The translations under genes and the position numbers were made by a program. The notes beneath the pieces were generated by a model. That model saw nothing but the letters and a program-made list of their open reading frames with translations, ran no database searches and was not told the DNA's origin. Source: Natronohydrobacter thiooxidans (GTDB lineage: Bacteria; Pseudomonadota; Alphaproteobacteria; Rhodobacterales; Rhodobacteraceae). Taken from it: a stretch of DNA of 64,000 nucleotides. The DNA lies in contig NZ_MJAP01000010.1 in the NCBI RefSeq assembly GCF_001884735.1, positions 89,932 to 153,931 of the forward strand, given 5' to 3'. This document shows, piece by piece, positions 8,066 to 17,081 of this stretch. Within the stretch, counting starts at the first letter, position 1. Each line of letters begins with the position of its first letter.

Positions 8066-8893
8066 ATGATTCTGATAGTGGATGCGCTGAACAAGCACCA
8101 ATATACGGACATTCTGGACCAGATGTTCCGCCTGCGCGCGCGTGTCTTCGGGGCACGTCTGGGCTGGAAGGTCGAAGTCACGGACGGACAGGAGCGGGAT
8201 CGGTTCGATGATCTCGATCCGGTCTATTTCATCGGCCTGGATGAGGAAGACAGGGTAATTTCCTGCGTCAGAGGTCTTCAGACCACGGGCCCGCACATGC
8301 TCGCAGATGTGTTCTGCGACATTCTTGGCGGAGAGCCGCCGCTGCGTTCGCCCAACGTCTGGGAGGCTACGCGCTTTTGTGTCGATACCGAGCGTCTTGC
8401 GCAGAAAGGCGAGATCAACGGCGCCTCGAAGGCGACCTGCGAGATGATGATCGCGTCGATTGAATATCTGCGCGATGCCGGGATCACCGACGCGATTGCG
8501 GTTATCGATCCGGTTTTCGACCGCGTGATGCGGCGTGTGGGCAACGGCGCCTATGATTATCTGGGCAAGACTGTCCAGATGGGCAAGGTGCGCGCGATGG
8601 CCGGGCTGCTGGACTGCACTGACGAGCGTGTCGCACGTCTGCGCGAGTTTGCCGGTATCGATTATGATGTCGTGGTCGATGAAGCGGCGCTTCTGGAGCG
8701 TCTTGCTGCCAAAGCCGCGAAGCCGGCTGTGCTGACCGATGCGCTGGCGCAGTATTTCATCGAGCAACTCGATGCTGCGCAGGATGCCGATGAGCTGGAA
8801 GCCACTCTGGCGCTGGCCGATACGGTTCTGGGCAAGGCGAAGCCCGCACAGCCTGCACCGGTGTCCGATAGTGTCAGCCTGTCGGGATACTGA
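8066..8893 (+). CDS. luxI: LuxI-family acyl-homoserine-lactone synthase with C-terminal extension
   Basis: Makes the N-acyl-homoserine-lactone signal from S-adenosylmethionine and acyl-ACP. The invariant residues of the family are present: Arg and Phe in RLRARVF, Trp in LGWKV, Asp in RDRFDDLDP, Arg in CVRGLQT, Phe in ADVF, and Glu and Arg in WEATRF. The core ends near residue 205. The protein continues to 275 residues with an Ala/Leu/Asp-rich tail that most LuxI proteins (about 190-230 residues) lack. It follows luxR by 92 bases. The start at 8066 has AAGGAG upstream, placed in a hairpin. The acyl chain length cannot be read from the sequence. Confidence 0.95.
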   Translation: MILIVDALNKHQYTDILDQMFRLRARVFGARLGWKVEVTDGQERDRFDDLDPVYFIGLDEEDRVISCVRGLQTTGPHMLADVFCDILGGEPPLRSPNVWEATRFCVDTERLAQKGEINGASKATCEMMIASIEYLRDAGITDAIAVIDPVFDRVMRRVGNGAYDYLGKTVQMGKVRAMAGLLDCTDERVARLREFAGIDYDVVVDEAALLERLAAKAAKPAVLTDALAQYFIEQLDAAQDADELEATLALADTVLGKAKPAQPAPVSDSVSLSGY

Positions 8894-8904
8894 CCGGTCA
8901 GGCC

Positions 8905-8946
8905 GGTAGCCGCGTGATTGGAAGTGCCGCAAGACGCGCGGCTACC
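8905..8946. terminator. Long-loop inverted repeat between convergent luxI and BLUF genes
   Basis: GGTAGCCGCG (8905-8914) and CGCGGCTACC (8937-8946) are perfect 10-bp arms with a 22-base loop. The repeat lies in the 77-base gap between the two convergent stops, where a shared terminator is expected. There is no clear U-run, so a terminator role is tentative. Confidence 0.3.
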
Positions 8947-8970
8947 GCTGCTGCGGCTGCGGAATGCAGC

Positions 8971-9393
8971 TCAGTTCCCGGCGCAGGCGGTCGCAAACGC
9001 ATCGAGCTGGCGCAAGAGCCGGGTCGCATCTCCCGCTTCCGCTTCCCGCAAGGCGTCGGGCAGGGCGCTCAGATGTGGTGAGACACCGGCTGCGGTGCCG
9101 TCAATGATCTTCATAGACCAATGCTCGAATCGGCGTTGGGTGAGTGGGCGTTCGCGCAGGATCAGCATGCCGACATGGCGCCGGTCGCGACGCAGGATCG
9201 CGAGCAAGCGGTGCAGGGTCGGAAGGGGCCCCTCCAGAAGCTGCGCGAAGAAGGTGGAATCGACATAGAGGCAGCCGGAAATGCCATGCTGCGGATTGTT
9301 CCGCAGCGCTGCGCGCCCGATGTCGAGCAGATCCACGGAATGCGGCGCGATCAGGGATCGGCTGAGATAGATGCATTCGGAAAGCTGCGCCAT
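8971..9393 (-). CDS. Small BLUF-domain blue-light photoreceptor
   Basis: A 140-residue protein consisting of a BLUF (FAD-binding blue-light sensor) domain and a short tail. All the residues known for the AppA photocycle are present: Tyr9 (IYLSR), Asn33 (RNN), Gln51 (FAQLLEGP), Trp92 and Met94 (EHWSM). Their spacings (24, 42, 83 and 85 residues from the Tyr) equal those of AppA Tyr21, Asn45, Gln63, Trp104 and Met106. No output domain is attached, so it should signal through a partner protein. The ATG at 9393 is preferred to a TTG at 9399. It converges on luxI, which raises but does not prove a light-quorum link. Confidence 0.9.
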   Translation of the reverse strand: MAQLSECIYLSRSLIAPHSVDLLDIGRAALRNNPQHGISGCLYVDSTFFAQLLEGPLPTLHRLLAILRRDRRHVGMLILRERPLTQRRFEHWSMKIIDGTAAGVSPHLSALPDALREAEAGDATRLLRQLDAFATACAGN

Positions 9394-9456
9394 TCCCAAC
9401 TACCCTCATCACTGCCGGCGACGGTGCCGCCCGCGCCTATGCTCACGGAAAGCAGA

Positions 9457-9484
9457 CATATAATGCGCATGAATTCGTCGGCAA
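9457..9484 (-). promoter_or_regulatory. Candidate promoter of the BLUF gene
   Basis: On the minus strand, TTGCCG (9484-9479) and TATATG (9462-9457) are separated by 16 bases, about 65 bases before the BLUF start. The surrounding sequence is AT-richer than its neighbours. The hexamers match the sigma-70 consensus only partly. Confidence 0.35.
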
Positions 9485-9574
9485 CAGCAGTAGGACGTTT
9501 TGCCTATACGCCAGATGCCGCGATTGCGCTTCGATGCGCCGCCGGCGAGTCGGACAGAGCGCCGCGCTCTGCCA

Positions 9575-10258
9575 TCAGCCTGGGGTGATCTGGCCATCCT
9601 CCATGCGCACCACACGGTCCATGCGGCGCGCCAGATCAAGGTTATGCGTGGCGATCAGCGCGGAAAGTCCGGTATCGCGCACCAGCGCCATCAGCGTGCC
9701 AAAGACCTGATCCGACGTCGCAGGGTCCAGATTTCCCGTCGGTTCATCGGCCAGCAGCAGGCTTGGCGCATTGGCCAGCGCGCGGCAGAAGGCCACGCGC
9801 TGTTGCTCGCCACCCGAAAGCGCCGCCGGTCGGTGATCGGCGCGTTTCTCGACGCCGACGCGGGCCAGAAGATCGCGCGCGCGGGCCTCGGCCTCGCGCG
9901 CGGGCACGCCATTGGCTAGCTGCGGCAGCACCACGTTTTCCTGCGCCGAGAATTCGGGCAGCAGATGGTGAAACTGGTAGATGAACCCCACCTGACTGCG
10001 CCGCGCGGCGGTGCGCGTACCGTCGCCCAGCCGCGTCATGTCGCGCCCGTCGATCAGCACCGCGCCGCTATCGGGCGTGTCCAGCAGCCCCGCAATATGC
10101 AGCAATGTCGATTTGCCCGCCCCTGACGGGGCCACCAGCGCCACGACCTCGCCATGGCTGATTTCCAGCGAGGCGCCGCGCAGAACCTGCACCTCGTTGG
10201 GCTTGCTCGCATTGTAGGTTTTCGAGATCGCCTGAAGCGAGAGTACATTCTCATTCAT
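9575..10258 (-). CDS. lolD: LolD, lipoprotein-release ABC transporter ATPase
   Basis: A 227-residue ABC ATPase: Walker [12 protein letters not shown], signature [15 protein letters not shown] and Walker [14 protein letters not shown]. The ADEPTGNLD form is typical of the LolD/MacB group. It powers extraction of outer-membrane lipoproteins from the inner membrane to LolA. Its start overlaps the end of the permease gene by 8 bases, so the two are translationally coupled. The pairing with a LolC/E-type permease makes LolD far more likely than another MacB-like exporter. Confidence 0.93.
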   Translation of the reverse strand: MNENVLSLQAISKTYNASKPNEVQVLRGASLEISHGEVVALVAPSGAGKSTLLHIAGLLDTPDSGAVLIDGRDMTRLGDGTRTAARRSQVGFIYQFHHLLPEFSAQENVVLPQLANGVPAREAEARARDLLARVGVEKRADHRPAALSGGEQQRVAFCRALANAPSLLLADEPTGNLDPATSDQVFGTLMALVRDTGLSALIATHNLDLARRMDRVVRMEDGQITPG

Positions 10259-11537
10259 AGCGCAGCGCCTCGACCGGGTTCATGCGCGCGGCCCGACGCG
10301 CGGGGAAGATTGTCACGATAAATGAGAGCGACAGCGACAGCCCCACTGCCTTGAGCACATCGACCAGCCGTAACTGGGCGGGCAGGTCATAGATGCCCCG
10401 GATTGACGGATCCCAGACCCCGCCGCCCGAGATGTAATTCACGAAGCTGAACACCTGATCGATATAGATCGCGAACAGGCAGCCCAGAATGACGCCCGCA
10501 ATCGTGCCCAGCACGCCCACGCTCGCCCCGCAGATGAAAAACACCCGCAGGACCGACCCTTCCGACAGGCCCATGGTGCGCAGGATGCCGATATCGCGGC
10601 CCTTGTTCTTCACCAGCATGATCAGCCCCGAGATGATGTTCATCGCCGCGATCAGCACAAGGATCGAGAGGATCACGAACATCACATTATCCTCGACATC
10701 GAGCGCGCGCAGGAACGCGCCCGCGCTGTCACGCCAGGTCCAGAGCATCGCCCGCTCGCCACCTGCGCGCAAGAGATCGGTGCGCATCGCGTCGATCTGG
10801 TCGGGATTGGCGACCATGACTTCCATCTCATCGGCCACCCCGTCGCGGTTGAAGAAGATCTGCGCTTCCTCGAAGGGCATGTAAATCCGCGTGCGGTCGA
10901 TATCATAGCGCCCGGCGGTGAAGATATAGACCACCTCATAGGCTGAAATGCGCGGGCTGGTGCCGAAAGCCGTGCGTGCCCCGTCCGGCGAGATCACGCG
11001 TATCGAATCCCCCAGCGACAGGTTCAATTCGCGCGCGACCCCCGATCCGATGGCGATCCCCTCATTGAAGCGCATGATATCGCCCAGAGCATGTTCGGGA
11101 CTGGCCACGCGCGGCACGGTCAGCAAATCCGCGTGATGGATGCCGAACACCTCGACCCCGGTATTGCGCCCATGCGCCGAGGCCATGACCTGCCCCTTGA
11201 TCAAGGGGGCCACGCGCGTCACCCCGCGCACTTGGGCCAGACGCTCTGCCATTTCCTCGAAATTGTCGATCACGCGGCTGGTGCGTCCGGCCTCGTCGAC
11301 ATGCACCGAGGAATAGACCGTGACATGGGCATTGGCGCCCAGAATGGTATCGACGAATTCCGCCCGGAAGCCCGAGCGCACCGAAAGCGTCGCGATCAGC
11401 GCGAAGACCGCCAGCATGATCCCCAGAAAAGAGATCACCGTCATCGCGCTGACCCCGCCCTCGGCGCGCCTTGCGCGCAGGTAGCGCCATGCGATCATCC
11501 ATTCAAAGGGCGCAAAAGGGGGTGTCCGGCCTGTCAT
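10251..11537 (-). CDS. LolC/LolE-family lipoprotein-releasing permease
   Basis: The 428-residue membrane partner of LolD. It has an N-terminal transmembrane helix after [20 protein letters not shown] (the conserved start of LolC/E), a large periplasmic domain, and three helices in the C-terminal third ([60 protein letters not shown]) ending in [13 protein letters not shown]. Only one permease gene is present next to lolD, where E. coli has two (lolC and lolE). This suggests a homodimeric LolF-like arrangement, as described in other bacteria. The start is ATG 11537. Confidence 0.92.
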   Translation of the reverse strand: MTGRTPPFAPFEWMIAWRYLRARRAEGGVSAMTVISFLGIMLAVFALIATLSVRSGFRAEFVDTILGANAHVTVYSSVHVDEAGRTSRVIDNFEEMAERLAQVRGVTRVAPLIKGQVMASAHGRNTGVEVFGIHHADLLTVPRVASPEHALGDIMRFNEGIAIGSGVARELNLSLGDSIRVISPDGARTAFGTSPRISAYEVVYIFTAGRYDIDRTRIYMPFEEAQIFFNRDGVADEMEVMVANPDQIDAMRTDLLRAGGERAMLWTWRDSAGAFLRALDVEDNVMFVILSILVLIAAMNIISGLIMLVKNKGRDIGILRTMGLSEGSVLRVFFICGASVGVLGTIAGVILGCLFAIYIDQVFSFVNYISGGGVWDPSIRGIYDLPAQLRLVDVLKAVGLSLSLSFIVTIFPARRAARMNPVEALRYE

Positions 11538-11688
11538 GCAGCAGTCCTGCCTTTGTGTTTGGACGCAAACTCATCGGATTGGCCTGCGAGGTCAAGCGCA
11601 AAGCGGCGCGCGTGCGGATGCGAGAGCACACAATCCGGAGATAGTCGGCAGAGAGGTACGGGTTTCCTGCGCGGGCAGGGCAGGGGGC

Positions 11689-12246
11689 TTACCAGCGCCT
11701 TGTGGGCCCGGTGTCGATATGCACGAAGGTGCGGTAGCGCCCCAGCCCGCCGCGGCCAAGCGCTGCCGCATGGCGATGCAACTCGCCCGCGCGCAGCCGG
11801 GGATGGGCCAGATCCAGCGCCTGTCCATGATGGTGGCGCGAATTCGCAGCCCCACGCCGCACCCCCCGCGCGGAGGAGCGGAAGCCATGCGTCAGGATCA
11901 GCGGCTCCTGCGCCCCGATCAGATGTTGCAACTCATGGGCCATATCCATCAGATGCGGATCCATTGCGCCCATCTCGCCGGTGCGCATGTCGCGGGCGAA
12001 GGCTGCGAAACGGTCGAGCGGCTCCTGCAGATAGGTCTCGCCGTTGAAATACACTTCCTCGAACACCTCTCCGGTGCGCTGATGCACCATGAACAGGCTG
12101 CGCTGGGCACGGGTCTCGGGTTCGGCGGTGCGGCGCAGGAAGGGCAGCGCCTGTGCGGGCGCGGCGCCGAGCGCGGTCAGCGTGGCGGCGGCCCCGGTCA
12201 GAAAGCGACGGCGGTTCAGAAAAGCGGGCGTATCGAGGGCGGGCAT
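11689..12246 (-). CDS. Tat-exported DUF882/YcbK-like protein (peptidase M15 fold)
   Basis: A 185-residue protein with a twin-arginine signal (LNRRRFLTGAAATLTALG). The mature domain carries the M15-like metal site: SRHHHGQALDL and the terminal FVHIDTG, with THGFRSSA before them. DUF882/YcbK proteins resemble D,D- or L,D-carboxypeptidases acting on peptidoglycan. It lies leftward of hypF on the same strand, after a 110-base gap, and is probably unrelated to hydrogenase function. The enzymatic activity is inferred from the fold. Confidence 0.85.
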   Translation of the reverse strand: MPALDTPAFLNRRRFLTGAAATLTALGAAPAQALPFLRRTAEPETRAQRSLFMVHQRTGEVFEEVYFNGETYLQEPLDRFAAFARDMRTGEMGAMDPHLMDMAHELQHLIGAQEPLILTHGFRSSARGVRRGAANSRHHHGQALDLAHPRLRAGELHRHAAALGRGGLGRYRTFVHIDTGPTRRW

Positions 12247-12356
12247 TCAGGTCTCCGGCGGTAGTGATGACGCCGGGCGCTCTACCGGGGCGGGACGGAT
12301 TCTCCCACCCTGCCGGGGCTCACCTTTCCGTGTCGGCGGAAACGCACTCATGCGCC

Positions 12357-14594
12357 TCAGGCGGGCGTGGCCAGCGCTACCAGAGCCTGACCAAAGGCCA
12401 GAGAGCCGTCATTGGCGGGCAGGCTCTGATGCGCCATCACCCGATGCCCCGCCAGCGCCCGCAAAGTGCAATCCAGCAGCAGCGCGTTCTGAAAACACCC
12501 GCCCGCGAGCACCACCGCCTCTGCCGCGCCCTGCGCGATCAGATCCCGCGCGCGGGCCGCGAGGCTTTCGGCCAGTGTCACATGGAAGCGCGCGGCGATC
12601 TCCGCCACGGAACGACCCGCCGCCAGATCGGCGCAAATGCCCTGAAAAAGCGGCGCGGTCGCGATCTGCGCCCCGTCCCCGATCGGATAGGGGGGCGCGC
12701 GCCCCGCGCGGCATGCTTGCGCTTCAAGCGCCATCGCGGCTTCCGCCTCATGGCTGATCCGCGCCGGGCAGAGGCCGAGGACCGCCGCCACTGCATCGAA
12801 CAGCCGCCCGGCGGAACTGGAGCGCGGCGCATTGATCCCCGCCGCCACGGCCTGCCGCACCAGCGCGCGCGGGGCCTCCGCGAAAAGCCGGTCCGCAACA
12901 GCGCCCAGCCCCGCCGCGTCCAGCCGCATCAGCGCATTGCGCCAGGGCTCGCGCTGGGCCAGATCGCCGCCGGGCAGGGGGGCGGGTTCCAGCCAGGCGA
13001 TCCGCTCGAAACCCGCGTAATCGGCCAGGAGCAGCTCGCCGCCCCAGATCGTGCCATCCGGCCCCAGCCCCAGCCCGTCCAGTATGATCGCCGCGACCCG
13101 GCCCCCGTCGCGCGGCCAGAGATGTTCGCCCAGACAGGCGGCCAGATGTGCATGATGGTGATAAACCGCGCGCAGCGGCAGGCCCAAGGCGCGCCCGGCC
13201 TGCGTGGCGCGAAACCCTTCATGCGCATCCACCACAACAAGGGCCGGGGCATGGTCGAAAAGCGCAGTGTAATCTGTGAGCGCCTTTTCATATTCCTCCC
13301 ATGTCAGCGGATCCTCCAGATCGCCCAGATGATGCGACAGAAGCGCCTCGCCCTCGCGCGTCAGGCAGAAGGCGGCTTTCATCTGCCCGCCCATGGCCAG
13401 CACCTGCGGCGCATCCTCAAAGCCCGGCGGCATGGGGTGCGTGCTGGGCGCCCGCCCGCGCGCATGGCGCAGCACCATCGGGCCATGGGGTGTGATCCGC
13501 TCGACGGAATCATCCAGCCTGCGGGCGATATCGCGGTCATGCATGAGAAACCCGTCGGCGAAAGCGGCCAGTTTCAATCGGGCCTCGTCATTGCCGATAA
13601 CCTGCGGCTCGCCCGAGAGATTGCCCGAGGTCATCACCAGGGGCGCGTCGAAGCCGTCGATCAGAAGATGATGCAGCGGGGTATAGGGCAGCATCCAGCC
13701 CAGAGTATTCTGGCCCGGCGCGATGGCGGGGGCGAGCGTATCGCTGTGACGCGCCAGCAGCAGGATCGGGGCCGCCGCATTCTGCAACCGCGCGGCTTCC
13801 GCGTCGGAGAGCGCGCAGCTTGCGCGGATCATCTCCAGCCTGCCCATCAGTGCGAAAGGCTTGCTCGGGCGGCGCTTGCGCGCGCGCAAGAGTGCGACCG
13901 CCGTTTCCGAGCGCGCATCGCAGGCCAGATGGAACCCGCCCAAGCCCTTGATGGCGAGGATCTGCCCCTTGGCCAGCGCCGCCACCGCCAGCGAGAGCGC
14001 GTCGCCCGCGATTTCAACGCCGCCCTGTTCGAACCACAGGCGCGGGCCACAGGCGGGGCAGGCGATCGGCTGGGCATGGAAGCGGCGATCCGCCGGGTCG
14101 GCATATTCCGCGCCACATGCGGCGCAGAGCGTGAACCCTGCCATGGTGGTCTGCGCGCGATCATAGGGCAGATGTTTCAGGATCGAGAAACGTGGCCCGC
14201 AATGGGTGCAATTGGTGAAGGCATAGCCCGCGCGCCGCGCCGCCGGGTCGCGGATTTCGGCCAGACAGGCCGGGCAGGTCGCGGCATCGGGGGTGACGCG
14301 GGTGCGCACTGCGCCCCCGGCACTGGCGATGATCTCGAAGCCCTCGGGCAAGTCCTCTGGACCAAGCGGCGTGACCTCGATCGCATCGACCCGCGCCAAG
14401 GGCGGGGCCTCAAGGCGCAGGCCCTCGATAAACGCCTCCAGCGCGGCCCCTTCGGCTGCAATCAGCACGCCGCCCGCGTCATTCAGCACCCAACCGCGCA
14501 AGTCCAATCGACGCGCCAGCGCCCAGACGAAAGGCCGGAATCCCACGCCCTGCACCTGTCCCCTGACCCTGATCCGCAAAGCTTGGTCCATCAT
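12357..14594 (-). CDS. hypF: HypF, carbamoyltransferase for NiFe-hydrogenase maturation
   Basis: HypF (745 residues) makes the thiocarbamate on HypE from carbamoyl phosphate, the source of the CN ligands of the active site. Domains in order are: an N-terminal acylphosphatase (VRGQVQGVGFRPFVWALA); two C-x2-C-x18-C-x2-C zinc fingers (CPAC...CTHC, CAAC...CPAC); a YrdC-like domain; and a Kae1-like domain containing YHHHAHLAACLGEH. The start is ATG 14594 (an adjacent ATG at 14591 is equally possible). The frame remains open to 14909 but that part overlaps hupV and a repeat. It is the last gene of the leftward nik-hupTUV-hypF series. Confidence 0.97.
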   Translation of the reverse strand: MMDQALRIRVRGQVQGVGFRPFVWALARRLDLRGWVLNDAGGVLIAAEGAALEAFIEGLRLEAPPLARVDAIEVTPLGPEDLPEGFEIIASAGGAVRTRVTPDAATCPACLAEIRDPAARRAGYAFTNCTHCGPRFSILKHLPYDRAQTTMAGFTLCAACGAEYADPADRRFHAQPIACPACGPRLWFEQGGVEIAGDALSLAVAALAKGQILAIKGLGGFHLACDARSETAVALLRARKRRPSKPFALMGRLEMIRASCALSDAEAARLQNAAAPILLLARHSDTLAPAIAPGQNTLGWMLPYTPLHHLLIDGFDAPLVMTSGNLSGEPQVIGNDEARLKLAAFADGFLMHDRDIARRLDDSVERITPHGPMVLRHARGRAPSTHPMPPGFEDAPQVLAMGGQMKAAFCLTREGEALLSHHLGDLEDPLTWEEYEKALTDYTALFDHAPALVVVDAHEGFRATQAGRALGLPLRAVYHHHAHLAACLGEHLWPRDGGRVAAIILDGLGLGPDGTIWGGELLLADYAGFERIAWLEPAPLPGGDLAQREPWRNALMRLDAAGLGAVADRLFAEAPRALVRQAVAAGINAPRSSSAGRLFDAVAAVLGLCPARISHEAEAAMALEAQACRAGRAPPYPIGDGAQIATAPLFQGICADLAAGRSVAEIAARFHVTLAESLAARARDLIAQGAAEAVVLAGGCFQNALLLDCTLRALAGHRVMAHQSLPANDGSLAFGQALVALATPA

Positions 14595-14596
14595 CC

Positions 14597-14652
14597 CATT
14601 TTCTTGCTGAAAATACTCCGGGGGGGTGCAGGGGGGGCAGCGCCCCCCCTGC
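14597..14652 (-). repeat. Dispersed repeat copy 1: G-rich hairpin plus GAGTATTTT motif, between hupV and hypF
   Basis: On the minus strand, an 11-bp stem (14652-14642 with 14638-14628, loop 14641-14639) of the type GCAGGGGGGGC is followed by a C-run and a 22-base motif beginning GAGTATTTT and ending GCAAGAAAATG (14618-14597). The motif ends 2 bases before the hypF start. Related sequences occur at 33950-33971 and 35227-35286. From memory, such G-rich hairpin/GAGTATTT units are frequent between genes in Rhodobacteraceae. Confidence 0.65.
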
Positions 14653-14658
14653 CTTCTT

Positions 14659-16092
14659 TCAATGCACTGTGCAGACCATGCAGGGATCGAAACTGCGCAC
14701 GATATGCTGCACGGCGAGCGGCGTGTCCTCACCTGTCCGCACCTTGGCCCCCACCAATGCCGCCTCCAGCGGTCCCGGCTGGCCGCCTTCGTCGCGCGGG
14801 CTGAAATTCCAGGTCGTTGGCGCGATGATCTGATAGGAGGCGATCCGCCCCCCCTCGATGCGTAGCCAATGGCCCAGCGCGCCGCGCGCGGCTTCGACCA
14901 GCCCCACACCCGCGCCCTCGGCCGGGATATTGCCCTGCGCCATGAAGCGCGCCGCCGGGTCGATCTCCTGCGCCAGTCTTTCCATCAGGATTTGCGTGCG
15001 CGCGATTTCCAGCAGCCGCGCGCCCACACGCGCCAGCACCCCGCCGCCCTGTGCCGCCAGATCGCGGGCCAGCGGATGGCCGTCGATCACCTGCCGCGCC
15101 AGCGCCCCGCATTCTACCGGTAGCCCCGCCAGACGCGGCGCCTTGCACCAGCTATAGGCCTGGTCGCGCATCTCATGGTCCGGCTCGGTCAGCCCTTCCG
15201 CCGGGTGCAGCGCCGTGCCCAGCATCCAGGCATGGCTCACATCCTCGGCAATCGCGTCCAGCGGCACCTCCCCAAGCGCGCCCTCCTGCCACAGCCCGCG
15301 CGCGAAGCCGAAACCGTGGTCCAGCGGATAGGCGCCAAAGCTCAGATAGCGCCCCGCGCCGCGCCCCATGTCCGCCAGATCGAGGCTGACGGCAGCGCGC
15401 AGGAACAGCCCTGCATCACCCCTGTCCCAGCTTAGCAGCGCATCTTGCGAGGGCAGGGTCATGAACTCTTCCAGGCTCGCGCCGAAGAGGTCCGCCTCCA
15501 GAAAGCGCCGGAACCCGCGCAGGGTCGCGATGATGCGCATGCGTTCCGCGCCCGTGGGGGTGCGCGTCACCCCGCCGGGCTGGATCGCCAGCACATGCGG
15601 CCATTTCCCCGCCATCAGCCCCAGAATATGGATGAGCTGAGCCCGCGCCTCGACCGCGCGCCGCGCGCCAGAGCCTTCCATCGCCGTGAAGCGCTGGATG
15701 ACTGCATCGTGCCAGTCATGGCCTGCATAGGCGGGGCGGGTGAAATCTGGCATGAAGAACAGGTAGAAATGCGTCAGGTGATCGCTGACATTCTCGACCG
15801 CGTGAATGAGCGCCGCCATCTGCGCGCCCTGCGGCGTGGGCGCAAGCCCCATCGCATCGCCCAGCGCGCGCGCCGCTGCGGCGGATTGGCTGATCGAGCA
15901 GATCCCGCAGATGCGCGGGGTGATCGTCAGCGCATCGCGCGGGTCGCGCCCGGTCAGCATGCGTTCAAACCCGCGATAGAGCGGTGCATTGACCCGCGCT
16001 TTCGCCACCGACCCGTCGGTGATCTCCAGATGCACTTCCAGATCGCCCTCGACCCGGTTGAACGGGCCGACCACCAGTTTGGCCGCGCTCAT
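14659..16092 (-). CDS. hupV: HupV, large subunit of the H2-sensing regulatory hydrogenase
   Basis: The 477-residue Ni-Fe subunit of a regulatory hydrogenase that senses H2 rather than respiring it. The nickel ligands are RICGICS near the N-terminus and DPCMVC at the end. The protein stops at ..CMVCTVH, immediately after the His where catalytic large subunits have a cleavable tail. This is the hallmark of HupV/HoxC sensors, which need no endopeptidase. Start ATG 16092 overlaps the hupU stop by 4 bases (ATGA). Partners are HupU and the kinase HupT, encoded just upstream. Confidence 0.96.
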   Translation of the reverse strand: MSAAKLVVGPFNRVEGDLEVHLEITDGSVAKARVNAPLYRGFERMLTGRDPRDALTITPRICGICSISQSAAAARALGDAMGLAPTPQGAQMAALIHAVENVSDHLTHFYLFFMPDFTRPAYAGHDWHDAVIQRFTAMEGSGARRAVEARAQLIHILGLMAGKWPHVLAIQPGGVTRTPTGAERMRIIATLRGFRRFLEADLFGASLEEFMTLPSQDALLSWDRGDAGLFLRAAVSLDLADMGRGAGRYLSFGAYPLDHGFGFARGLWQEGALGEVPLDAIAEDVSHAWMLGTALHPAEGLTEPDHEMRDQAYSWCKAPRLAGLPVECGALARQVIDGHPLARDLAAQGGGVLARVGARLLEIARTQILMERLAQEIDPAARFMAQGNIPAEGAGVGLVEAARGALGHWLRIEGGRIASYQIIAPTTWNFSPRDEGGQPGPLEAALVGAKVRTGEDTPLAVQHIVRSFDPCMVCTVH

Positions 16093-17081
16093 GGGCGCGG
16101 CTTTCGCAGAGTGGGCGGCACATCCACCCGGTCCGAGACCGCATTGCGCGCGATCCGCTCGGGCGTTGCGGCTTTCGAGAGCGAGGCCAGCGCCATGAAC
16201 CAGGCTTTCGGCATATCCGTGGGCAGGCCCACCGGGATGCCCGCGAGTTTCGGCGTCTGGGTGAAAGCATGGCGCGGGTTCTCGAATTCGGGCGCGGTGC
16301 AGTTGATGCAAGGGTATCCCCCCGAGGTGCAGGATCCCGACCCGTTCCAGGGCCGGATATTGCAATCGCCCACTGCCTGCGTGCCGATACAGCCCAGATG
16401 CTCCATCATGCAGCCCATATCCGACAGACTGCGCGCACTGGCCTTGTATTCGTAAAATTCGTTTTTCGGGCAGCCATGATGCACCAGATGATCGGCAAAG
16501 AAGCGCGGGCGGGCATAGCCATCCAGATCCGGCGCGCGCATAGCGCCTGCGGCCAGCAGCATCAGCGTCTCCAGCACCCAGCCCGGATGCGTGGGGCAGC
16601 CTGCGACATTGATCACCGGCAGCCCGGTCGGATCGCGGAAACCCGGCGGCAGCAAGCCGCCAAGATGGCTGCCCTCATATTGCAGGCCCACTGCATCGGA
16701 GGGGTTGTCACCTGCCGATGTCACCCCACCAAAGGCTGCGCAGCTTCCCACCGCGATGACATGGCGCGCGCGGGGGGCCAGATCCTGCACCCAGTCCATC
16801 ATCGACCGGCCCGTGCCGGTCAGCATCTGGAACCGTCCGCTATTCTTCGGCCCGCGCGCGATCGCCCCCTCGATGCACAAAAGATCAAGCGCGATCTCGC
16901 CCGCCGCGATCCGGTCCAGCAGCCTGCGCACTTCCGCGCCGCTGTCCAGACTCAGCGCCGGATGCCACAGCACCCGGATGCCCGCGCCCGTCAGCGTGTC
17001 GAATACATTGGGGTTTTCAGCGCAGAGCAGCGACATGGTGCAGCCGCCACAGCCCGAAGCCTGAAGCCAGAGCAGGTTCAT
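16089..17081 (-). CDS. hupU: HupU, small subunit of the H2-sensing regulatory hydrogenase
   Basis: The 330-residue iron-sulfur subunit. It begins MNLLWLQASGCGGCTMSLL, so there is no twin-arginine signal, consistent with a cytoplasmic sensor. The proximal cluster motif is CGGC, with glycine where O2-tolerant enzymes have an extra Cys. Further cluster ligands lie in GCPTHPGW, HHGCPKNEFYE and CINCTAPEFENP. Starts upstream of 17081 would overlap hupT further and add a non-conserved tail. It overlaps both hupT and hupV by 4 bases, so these three genes are translationally coupled. Confidence 0.96.
   Translation of the reverse strand: MNLLWLQASGCGGCTMSLLCAENPNVFDTLTGAGIRVLWHPALSLDSGAEVRRLLDRIAAGEIALDLLCIEGAIARGPKNSGRFQMLTGTGRSMMDWVQDLAPRARHVIAVGSCAAFGGVTSAGDNPSDAVGLQYEGSHLGGLLPPGFRDPTGLPVINVAGCPTHPGWVLETLMLLAAGAMRAPDLDGYARPRFFADHLVHHGCPKNEFYEYKASARSLSDMGCMMEHLGCIGTQAVGDCNIRPWNGSGSCTSGGYPCINCTAPEFENPRHAFTQTPKLAGIPVGLPTDMPKAWFMALASLSKAATPERIARNAVSDRVDVPPTLRKPRP

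Noticed and set aside
12153..14804. Open frame of 883 codons on the plus strand, antisense to hypF
   Set aside because: It is a GC-bias shadow: hypF on the other strand has full domain structure, while this translation has no recognisable motif and is rich in Arg/Gln/His.
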